From: Linanthus parryae
Lineage: Eukaryota > Streptophyta > Magnoliopsida > Ericales > Polemoniaceae
DNA: 64,000 nucleotides
Direction: 5' to 3'
NCBI GenBank assembly: GCA_023055425.1
Contig: JALGPY010000006.1
Span: 91,175,935-91,239,934, forward strand
Below the pieces are notes generated by a model. It worked only from the letters and a program-made list of their open reading frames with translations, had not been told where the DNA came from and ran no database searches. The translations under genes and the position numbers were made by a program. Of this stretch, positions 55,880 through 64,000 are shown piece after piece; the first letter of the stretch is position 1, and each line of letters opens with the position of its first letter.

Positions 55880-57296
55880 TTACAAAGTAACATGCTTTCC
55901 AAACTGACGCACAAGTGCCATTGCATCTTGGTAACGACGCTTCATATCTCGTGGTCCCCCAACAAAGGAAGGCGGTAGAACGACATGACGATCAATGTTC
56001 TTAGGATTCGTCTCTCCTGCAGCCAGACTATCAAGTATACCTCGATAAAGTTCTGCGCGTATTTCATCCTTGTTAAAGCGCACATAATCAATTCGACTTG
56101 TTTCTAATTTGATGTACATGTCAACAATGTATTGTTGAAGCAGACGACCGAAAAATAAAATCGAGGAATGCCGGATGCTTCGAATTTGCAGCCGGTAGCA
56201 GTAGTACTGCCGGCAGGTCACAGTCGGACTCTGCGATTCTGCGTCCTCTTTACCTGCATGAAGCAAAGTAACAGTTAGAACATATTGTAAATATGTCCGC
56301 AAAGTAGAAAACATTGTGTGATTGAAGAACATTGAGCACGTGCAAACCTGAATGTCGCCTCTTTCCCTTCGACCCTTTCGCAGCATTCTTCTTCGCAGGT
56401 TTCTTCTGGATACCGGTATGCCAACCAGGCTGACCATAAGGGAACATAATCGGGTACTGTAGTGGATCATAGCACCCCAGGTGGTACTTGATTGGTTCTG
56501 TACCCCCCTTCTTTCGCTGCACCAAGATATCACGCGAGTACTTGCCTGCACGGTATTCATCATCTATCCAAATGCCTGCAACCTGGTCTGAAGTGGGCAT
56601 GTTATGGGTTCTTTGATCCAGTCCAGCGTCACATCGAATACGTACATCACAGTCCATGAGATCAGGGGTCTCAGACATTGACTGGAATTTTTCATTGTAA
56701 GGATTGGATTTCAGGATGTCGGTGAGACAAGCTATGATGGACGGATCAACATTGCTGAAAGTCTGAGATTGACAATGTAACTGATAAGCAGGATCGTAAA
56801 AATATAACTGCAGATATCTAGGTGTCTCCTCACCGGGGTCTAGGTTATTGATGTAATGATATATTTGACCCTGAACCCTGAATGTGTAAATTCCTTTGCC
56901 ATTTTTTGAGGATTTCGCGATCGTTCTTCACGCCCATAGATGTGAAAGAAAACAAATTGTTGTATGCACGAATCGAAGTCCTGAATTCTTGACTTGTTTC
57001 ATTGTCTGACAGTAGCAACGCAGCTAGTGTATCAGGAATTTCATGTGCGGCAAGAACAACTCGGCCTGAGCTGCAGCAAAATCCATCTGGTTCATATGCA
57101 AAAAGTTTTTCCTGGCAATGAGGACATATCCTTGGCTGAGGTAGCCGGCTCGGTTCAGTATGTGGAGGAAGGGGATCACGTTGCCACCTCTTTGTATGCT
57201 TCTTCTCTGCAAGACAGACACGTTCAAAATAATCATCAATTCTAATGAAAGGAAACGGACAGAATATCATGACATCAACAAGAGTATAATACTCAC
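55880..57296 (-). pseudogene. Helitron N-terminal zinc-finger domain (Helitron_like_N)
   Basis: Family text: CPHCQEKLFAYEPDGFCCSSG, FRTSIRAYNNLFSFTSMGV, then in the next frame YHYINNLDPG (frameshift near 56880), YDPLQYPIMFPYGQPGWH, RQYYCYRLQIR, LLQQYIVDMYIKLE and RFNKDEIRAELYRGILDS, then LPPSFVGGPRDMKRRYQDAM. Introns: 57296-57207 (donor GTGAGT, acceptor TTGCAG; in phase, so the frame also reads through) and 56347-56254 (GTTTGC to CATGCAG), which joins RRHS to KEDAES. The minus-strand frame ends at TAA near 55880 because of the shift into Rep. Confidence 0.88.
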
Positions 57297-60200
57297 TCGA
57301 GGGTTTAGCGCCAGTCGAAGTACCAGGAGAGCGCTTGCTGGACTCACCTACCAATGAGCTTGATGCACCACCCTCATCAATAGGCTCTGCTGTTGCGGGG
57401 ATGTTACCCGATAACTGAGCTGCAGTGTATTCAAATAGAGGGGATACAATCGGGCCATGCACTGGGGGAGGAAACGGAGCAGTCATAAACTTAGAAGGAG
57501 CGAATGACAGTGCATGACTGCGCTGACCATTGTACACATCCAGAGGAGTGACACAGAAGCCTTGCTGCACAAAAATTTGTGAGGAGATAGAATCTGGCAT
57601 AAACTGTGCAGGCACTGTGGAGGAAGGCGCTGCAGTACCGACTCCATCCGGTGAGCCCGCAGTACGATCTTCGGACGTCAGATCTGCAATGCCACGTTTT
57701 CGTGACCTCTCGGATGAAACTTTCCCCACTCCACTTTGCTTACGTTGCGCATCATACATAGGCCCGGACACAACAGCTTTTTCTTTATCTGTGCACTGTC
57801 GACTATCGCTTCGACGAACACTGCTGCTCTTTCCACAGACTGGAGAAGCAGCTGAAACAATCTTTGAAGGTCTCCCCCTTTTCCGCCGACCTACTCGGCT
57901 TGCCACTGTACGCACTGCCTCGTCTGGATTAGAAACACTATAGCCCACCTCTTCTCCATCACGAACAACAGCTTTTGGAGACTGTCCTCTTCCAGTATGT
58001 ACTCCTCTACCACCGCCTACAGGCAACAAATTTCCAATAACAGCGCCATGTGAGTGCAATTGATGCCCGGACCCAATCTCTGCATGAACATCGACAACCT
58101 CCTCTGTTTCAATCACAGGGGACATATCAACATCAGTCGGTGAACCTTCTGCAGCACAGCTGCTTTGACCGAGTCTTTCAACAGGAGAGCAATCAACTTG
58201 TTCTCTGAAAAATTGATTCCGAACAACCCCAGAAATATCCAATGTTATTGAATCAACGTCTCCCTGAGGTCCTCCTCCACCGCCATCAATAACCTCTTGT
58301 GAAGTTGCACCGCCCTTATTTTTACGAGGCCTTCCTCTTCGACCGCGTCCGGGAGTAACCCCGGCTGTACGCACTGAATTGGCATTAGCACCGATGACTG
58401 AATGTAAAACTTCTCCATCCGATTTCCATCCTACAACATTTGAAATTCCTGAACAATCCACAACATCAATTCCAGTCAATCCACCATTCAATGCTTCCGA
58501 AGAAGTAAATTGCAAACCACAGGGGTGGACAACGTCAACCGATGAATTTTCAAAAATGATGTCGGCGACTTCTTTAGTTTCAATCACGGGAGATGCACCA
58601 TCAGCAGTGGATGAATCTTCCCCATCACAGCTACTTCGACCCAGTGTTGGTATGGCAGAGGAATCTACTTGCTCACGGAAAAATTGATTCCGGACAGCCT
58701 GAGAACTGTCCGATACTGTTGAATCATTGCCTCCCTGCAGCCTCCCCTGAAGGCCATCAGGGGCACTGGGTGAAGCTGCACCCGCTCCATTTTTCCGAGG
58801 TCTTCCTCTTCTACCACGTCCACGACAACCCCCACGTGAAAATTCTCTGGGAGATATCCCTGCTACGACATTTCCAATTCTCGGACAGTCCACGGTAGCA
58901 ATTCTAGTCATTGCAACACCATATGATTCAGAGGGCATAAATTGCATAGCACAGCATCCTGCAACATCAGCATACGATTTTTCACTAATAACATGAGCAA
59001 CCTCTTGTGGTTCTATTGCGGCGGACACAGGAACATCATTGCATGCATCTTCACCAGCACAGCTGCTCTGACCCAGTGTTGGTACGGACGAACAATCAAC
59101 TTGTTGTCCATCTGATTTCCCTCCCACAACATTTGCAATTCCCGAACAATCAACAACATCAATTCCAGTCAATCCACCAGTCAATGCTTCCGAAGACGTA
59201 AATTGCAAACTACATGGACGCACAAGATGAACCAATGAATTTTCAATGATGATGTCGGCGACTTATTCTGTTTCAATCACAGGAGATGCACCAGCAGCAG
59301 TGGATGAACCTTCCCCATGACAGCTACTTCGAACCAGTGTCGGTATGGCGGAGGAATCTACTTGCTCACGGAAAAATTGATTTCGGACAGCCCGAGGACT
59401 GTCCGATACTGTTGAATCATTGCCTCCCTGCAGCCTTCCCTGAAGGCCATCGGGGGGACTGTGTGAAGCTGCACTTGCTCCATTTTTCCGAGGCCTTCCT
59501 CTTCTACCACGTCCACGACCACCCCCACGTGAAACTTCTCCGGGAGATATCCCTGCTACGACATTTGCAATTCTTGGACAATCCACGGCAGCAATTCCAG
59601 TCACTGCAACACTAAATGATTCAGAGGGTGTACATTGCATAGCACAACATCCTGCAACATTAGCATATGATTTTTCACTAATGACATCGGCAACCACCTG
59701 TGGTTCAATCGTGGCAGACACAGGAACATCAGTGCTTGCATCTTCACCAGCACACCTGCTCTGGCCCAGTGTTGGTACGGAAGAACAATGAACTTGTTCT
59801 CGGAAAAACTGATTCCAGACAGCCCCAGAAATATCCAATGCTTTCGGACCGTTGCCTTCCTGACGCATTCCCCCACCAGCTATACACGCGGGATTGACAT
59901 CATCAAATTGGCCCGAGCATGAAACTTCTCCGACAGCAGTCCCTCCTGCGAGATTTGCAATTCTCGAACAATTCACATCACCAATCCCAGCCACCACACC
60001 AGTCAATGCAGCGGAAGACATAAATTGCATAACATTGCGACAAGCAACATCAGCAGATGAATTTTCGCTAATAACGTCAGTGACCTGCTGTGTTTCAAGA
60101 AGGGGAAACGCTGTAGCAGTAGTCGATGAACTGCCCCCAGCACAGCCAGTTCGAACCGACACGGCTACAGAAGAGGACTCTACTTGTTCACGGAAAAATT

Positions 60201-61861
60201 GATTCCGCACACCCGCAGAAATTTCAAATACTGTTGGATCGTTGTCTCGCTTCAGCCTTCCTTCAAGCCCGTCGGTGACCTTGTGTGAAGTCGCACCAGC
60301 TCCATTTTTCCGAGGTCTTCCTCTTCTACCACGTCCACGACCACTCCCGCGTGAAACTTCTCCAGCAGATATCCCGCCTACAACATTTTCAATCTCGGAA
60401 CAATCCACGGCAGCAATTCCAGTCACTGCACCACCACATGATTCAGACGACGTAAATTGCATAGCACGGCATCCCAGAACATCAGCAGATGAATTTTCAC
60501 TAATAACATCAGAAACCTCCAGTAATTCAATCACAGGAGACACGGCAGCGACCTGCTGTGTTTCAATCAAGGGAAACGCTATAGTGGTAGTGGATGAACC
60601 ACCCCCAGCACAGCCAGTTCGGGCCGGCCTGGGTACAGCAGACGACGCTATTTGTTCACGGAAAAATTGATTTCGAACACCCGCAGAAATATTAGATACT
60701 GTTGGATCGTTGTCTCGCTCCAGCTTTCCTTCAAGCCTGTCAGTGACCTTGTGTGAAGTCAAACCAGCTCCATTTTTCCGAGGTCTTCCTCTTCTACCAC
60801 GTCCACGACCACCCCCAAGTGAAACTTCTCCAGCAGATGTCCCATATACAACATTTGCAATTTCAGAACAATCAACGGCAGCAATTCCAGTCTCTGCACC
60901 ACTACATGATTCGGACGACGTAAATTGCATAGCACGGCATCCCACAACATCAGCAGCTGAATTTTCACTAATAATATGAGCAACCTCGTGTACTTCAATC
61001 GCAGGAGACACGGAAACATTAATGGATGCACCTTCAACAGCACGACTACTTATATCCAGTAGGTACGGCAGAGCACTCAACTTGTTCTCGGAAAAATTGA
61101 TTTCGGACAGCCACAAAAACCTCCAATGCTTTCGAAATGTTGCCTACGTCCAGCATTCCCGCACCTCTACTGGAGGCATTGTGTGAGGTTGCACCGCTAG
61201 AATTTTTCCGAGGGCGCCCTCTTCTACCACGGCCACGACCACCACAGCCCGCAGTTCGTCCACCGGATACATGATCAACACTAGGCAATGTAAAAGACCG
61301 ATCAGTAGTAGCATCATATGCATGATGGATAACAGTCGACGGCGGCGGTGTGAGCACAGCAGGGCATTCAACCTCTTCATGAGGCAATAAATTCCTGCGC
61401 AATCCGGAATCTTTCAATGATTCTGATTCAGTGGCTCCTCGACGCTTGCCTGTATTAACTACGTCAAGCATTCCCTCACCGCTACTGGAGGCATTGTGTG
61501 AGGTTGCACCGCCAGCATTTTTCCGAGGCCGCCCTCTTCTACCACGGCCACGACCACCACAGCCCGCAGTTCGACCACCGAATACATGATCAACAGTAGG
61601 CAATCTATAAGACGGAGCAGTAGTAGCATCATATGTAGGATGCATAACAGTCTACGGCGGCGGTGTGAGCACGGCAGGGCATTCAACCTCTTCATGAGGC
61701 AATAAATTCCTGCGCAATCCGGAATCTTTCAATGATTCTGATTCAGTGGCTTCTGGACGCTTGCTTCTATTAATGGTAGACATACCATACCTAAATTTTA
61801 AATCATCGCTCAGGTCACTGACAGCTTGAAAATGGATTAGTCTGGGACATCTTTTTACCAT
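57297..61861 (-). pseudogene. AT-hook repeat region fused to the Helitron Rep/helicase
   Basis: ATG 61859-61861 (MVKRCPRLIHF) opens a Ser/Gly/Val-rich region of about 1500 residues made of decayed repeats. Eight AT-hooks are readable: six of the form RGRGRRGRPRKN, one as GRGRRGRPRKN and one as VGRRKRGRPSK (last near 57890). The common unit of roughly 150 residues is VRNQFFREQV, a Ser/Pro stretch, SPVIETxEVADVISENSS, CRAMQFTSSES, VDCSxIANVV, then the AT-hook. The first two units differ (LLPHEEVECPAVLTPPP, DATTxxSxxLPxVDHV). Breaks: TAG 61652-61654 (TCG in the sister repeat), a frameshift near 61060, TAA 59263-59265. The frame otherwise runs into the Helitron_like_N domain. AT-hooks bind AT-rich minor grooves; use in targeting is inference. 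Confidence 0.85.
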
Positions 61862-61920
61862 TTTTTTTAACCCTGTGAGAGTTGAGTTTGGCCATTTTCA
61901 GCTTATTTTCCACCTGATAC

Positions 61921-61930
61921 GAGGCAGAGA
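61921..61930 (-). other. candidate Helitron 5' terminus
   Basis: On the minus strand this reads TCTCTGCCTC preceded by A, as a Helitron 5' end should (TC after A). It lies 60 bases upstream of the ATG at 61861. Other TC positions nearby cannot be excluded. Confidence 0.4.
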
Positions 61931-62112
61931 TTTATAGAACAAGACTGCAAAATTTGAGTAATTTTATGCATACTTTTGTTTGTTGGATATGATCGCGGGT
62001 ACGTGTTATGATGTGCAGGTAACAGGTGCCGAGAAATGCATGACATTAACTTGGATGGGAGGCAGCGTGTCAGGAAAGCTGAGCAGAAAAAAGAGAAAAA
62101 AAAGACTAAGTT

Positions 62113-62482
62113 GTGCGTTCAAACGCAGGGTACCTGCGTTCAGACGCACAAGATGGGAGCAGCAGGAAAATGGCGGAAAAAAGGCTAAGTCATGCGTTCA
62201 GACGCAGGCGAGCTGCGTTCAAACGCAGGGTTCAAAGTCAGAAGTGCAGAAAAGCTAAGGAGTGCGTTCAAACGCACAACCTGCGTTCAAACGCAGGACT
62301 CGACACTCAGAAGGAAAGAAGACCAAGGCGTGCGTTTAGACGCAGGCGAGCTGCGTTCAAACGCACGTGTCCAGAAGTCAGAAGCCAGAGGAAGAAAAAT
62401 GGTTAAGGCCTGCGTTCAAACGCAGGATGTGTGCGTTCAGACGCACTGTGTTTGAACGCAGGAGAGTTGCGTTCGAACGCAC
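62113..62482. repeat. array of 12 palindromes TGCGTTCAAACGCA in the LTR promoter region
   Basis: Eleven copies of (N)TGCGTTYRRACGCA(N) and one in the form TGTTTGAACGCAG occur in 370 bases at irregular spacing, often in pairs separated by a short string such as GGCGAGC or GGATGTG. All lie 80-450 bases upstream of the TATA box. Confidence 0.9.
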
Positions 62483-62565
62483 GGTGGGTTTCCAGAAGCT
62501 TCCAGGACGGGTCTTTTCGAGGGTAAAACAGGAATTTCGTGCATCAGTTTTGGAGACTGTGGCAG

Positions 62566-62573
62566 TATAAAAG
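62566..62573 (+). promoter_or_regulatory. TATA box of the right-hand Athila-like LTR
   Basis: TATAAAAG after a GC-richer U3 region; the transcript would start near 62600. Confidence 0.65.
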
Positions 62574-63591
62574 GAGGTGTCCCAGCACTGAATTAGGGTT
62601 ACGCATACACACTCACACATCTATCATCATCACAGCAGCCAGTTTCAGAGCCGCCAGGGTTGGAGCAGAGCAGGATTGGAGCAGTTTTTCAGTATTTCAG
62701 CAAATAACTAGTTTGATCTTTTCTCTCTTTTATGAAACGTTGTTTTTCAATAATGCAAGCTAGCTAGACCTTTTGCCTAGGTTCTCGGTGAACCTAGGGT
62801 TTATGAATTCAGCATACTTGGTTGTTTGATTTTCAGATGCATGGCTGGCCAAGTCTTAATACAGGATGGATTGTTTATTATTCTATCTTTGATTTTATTT
62901 ACATACATGAATGGCTTGATCACCCAGGAGTGTTAAATACAGGATCTGGTGCGCGAGAGTGACCAGTGAGAGTTAGGAAGAAAAGACAGGATTTAGTACT
63001 CTGCCTTGATGGACCGAGAGGTGAAAAGAATCAGGGGACTAGCCCAGGAGCATTAGACCAACTGTTAGACGTTTAGGGGGAGACCGAGAGGAGAACCTGT
63101 AACTCTAGCAGACTTAGAACGAACCTGCAGATTTAGGTGGACCGAGAGGACCCGAAAATCTGCAGGAGAGTGATAGGTGCATGAGACCGAGAGGAGATTG
63201 TACTATTGGTATGCTGGCATAAACAAAACCACCGTGTGTTTCTGAAATCGAATATACCATGAAAGCTGGAGAGTAACCTTAGGGGATCCTGGAACCTAGA
63301 TTATTAGACTTATTGATTTTTACAACTACCGCGATTTCTGCAAAATATTTAAAAGAAAAATAAAATAAGCTTTTCTAAAATATTGTTTTATTTACCGCAA
63401 TTTAGTGAGTAGAGTTAAACCCCAAACCTTCCTCCTTTATACAAACTTTGCGTCTAATTCTAATTCTAATTCTAATTAGCAACAACTTAAACTGTTCTCG
63501 AGGGTTCGACAACCAGAGTCACAATTACATACTCTATATTACTTGATCGTACACTTGCGAAAAAGCAGATAGGTTTACACTGTCAAGTTTT

Positions 63592-63609
63592 TGGCGCCGT
63601 TGCCGGGGA
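63592..63609 (+). other. primer binding site, tRNA-Asp (right-hand Athila-like element)
   Basis: TGGCGCCGTTGCCGGGGA, six bases after the LTR end. Confidence 0.94.
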
Positions 63610-63735
63610 ACGGTTACAGTTTTTGTTAAAAAGACATTAGAATAAGTCTCAGAGTTTTTTCTTTTCTTTTCTTTTTACGTTTACTTTCTTTCGACTTACT
63701 GCTCTTGAATTCTGATTTTCAGGCTATTCTAGTTT

Positions 63736-64000
63736 ATGCCCAGATTGCCTAGCAAACTGGTATCACCACTTGAAGATCCCGAAAAACTTTTCAGAGAGCA
63801 AAGTCGCAGACACCGAGCCGCGATGTCTGAGCACGGAGAAGACACCACAACCGAAACAGGAACACCCACAGGACAGCAGCAACGTACTCCAGCACAGATG
63901 GCTCTTTACATTGAAGAGCTGATAGCAGTAGGTTTTGCTGCCAGGAACAATCAGAGGACTTATAACAGGTCTGGAAGGGCGTTAGTTGAAAACTTTGAAG
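63736..64000 (+). CDS. Athila-like gag, N-terminal 88 codons, cut by window end
   Basis: ATG 63736 (MPRLPSKLVSPLEDPEKLFR) opens 88 codons with no stop to the window edge. The start DPEKLFREQSRRHR resembles the DPEKTFR-type start of Athila gag, followed by a Gln/Thr-rich part and a helical segment (QMALYIEELIAVGFAARNNQ). Unlike the Athila-like element at 28144, this copy may keep real gag-pol. Capsid function is inferred from position and this short similarity. Confidence 0.65.
   Translation, partial: MPRLPSKLVSPLEDPEKLFREQSRRHRAAMSEHGEDTTTETGTPTGQQQRTPAQMALYIEELIAVGFAARNNQRTYNRSGRALVENFE

Larger units (their letters stand above)
7380..61930 (-). mobile_element. giant Helitron with accessory genes, hosting a Tat retrotransposon
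   Basis: The 3' end is well supported: reading the minus strand, a GC-rich hairpin is followed by GGAGTGAACCTAG and then a flanking T, the Helitron 3' rule. The minus-strand Rep/helicase gene at 52923-61861 has the right orientation. The best 5' candidate is TCTCTGCCTC, ending at 61930 next to a flanking A on the minus strand, so the ends imply insertion between A and T as expected. If right, the Helitron is about 25 kb without the 29.5 kb Tat insertion. Contents besides Rep/helicase: RPA70-like gene and fragment, two RNase H-like genes, a B3 gene, a coiled-coil ORF and a basic-protein gene. Which of these are standard accessory genes and which are captured host genes is inference. Confidence 0.72.
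61980..63585 (+). repeat. 5' LTR of the right-hand Athila-like element, left end approximate
   Basis: The right end TTACACTGTCA at 63585 is well placed before the primer site. It holds a palindrome array (62113-62482), a TATA box (62566) and a long R/U5. A partner LTR is not in the window. Confidence 0.7.
61980..64000 (+). mobile_element. Athila-like gypsy element, 5' end only
   Basis: LTR, primer site and gag start on the plus strand; the rest is beyond the window. The LTR left end is not fixed: TG at about 61979-61981 would give the usual length of 1.6 kb. The LTR tail shares CGTACACTTGC and TGTCAAGTTTTTGGCGCC with the Athila-like element at 28144, so the two are related. Confidence 0.82.

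Noticed and set aside
57207..57296. Treating the continuous frame here as coding without an intron
   Set aside because: GTGAGT and TTGCAG at the ends make a good intron; since 90 bases keep phase, the frame stays open by chance.
62113..62482. Regularly repeated palindromes that could be taken for a CRISPR array
   Set aside because: Spacing is irregular and there are no spacers of constant length; the DNA is plant and the array lies in an LTR.

Overview
This is nuclear DNA of a flowering plant, probably a eudicot; the species cannot be read from the window. The evidence is a set of plant-specific mobile elements: Ty1/copia elements primed by initiator-Met tRNA, an Athila-type primer site for tRNA-Asp, a Tat-clade Ty3/gypsy element with a second RNase H, a Helitron accompanied by RPA-like genes, Stowaway- and Harbinger-like MITEs, a B3 (REM-like) domain gene and a plant mobile domain (PMD) gene. 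I see no tRNA, rRNA, CRISPR array or prokaryotic operon. Almost every base can be assigned to a mobile element or to material an element may have captured.

Layout. 1-5051 is the 5' two thirds of a decayed copia element on the minus strand (LTR at 3543-5051). 5201-6458 is a long inverted-repeat (Mutator-like) element with a Stowaway-like MITE nested inside it. 6773-7329 is a Harbinger-like MITE. From 7380 to about 61930 lies a very large minus-strand Helitron. Its 3' end (hairpin then CTAG) is at 7380; its 5' end is less certain. Reading 5' to 3' on the minus strand it holds: a Rep/helicase gene with an unusual N-terminal array of AT-hook repeats (61861-52923), an apparently intact nine-exon RPA70-like gene (52749-50554), a broken RNase H-like gene (49939-48535), a small coiled-coil ORF, a two-domain B3 gene, a truncated second RPA (DBD-C part), a second RNase H-like gene (11121-10309), and a small basic-protein gene on the opposite strand.

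Inside the Helitron sits a 29.5 kb Tat-clade gypsy element (13828-43364, target duplication CATGT, 628 bp LTRs). It encodes gag, protease, RT/RNase H, a second RNase H and integrase on the minus strand. On the opposite strand, between pol and the 3' LTR, it carries a six-exon PMD gene. Two further elements are nested in the Tat element. One is a plus-strand copia element (15299-23503, duplication AAGAC) that landed inside exon 1 of the PMD gene. The other is a non-autonomous Athila-like element (28144-34480). The last 2 kb (about 61980-64000) is the 5' LTR and gag start of another Athila-like element, with a palindrome array in its promoter region.

How the parts relate. The LTR mismatches I counted by eye (8 in 628 for Tat, 4 in 1621 for the Athila-like element, 1 in 1561 for the inner copia) agree with the nesting order. 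The proteins of the autonomous elements are all broken: the Helitron by nonsense changes and frameshifts, including a stop in place of the Walker A lysine; the Tat and outer copia elements by in-frame stops that all fit C-to-T changes. The accessory genes (nine-exon RPA, RNase H-like at 10309, PMD apart from the copia insertion) look far better preserved than the transposition genes.
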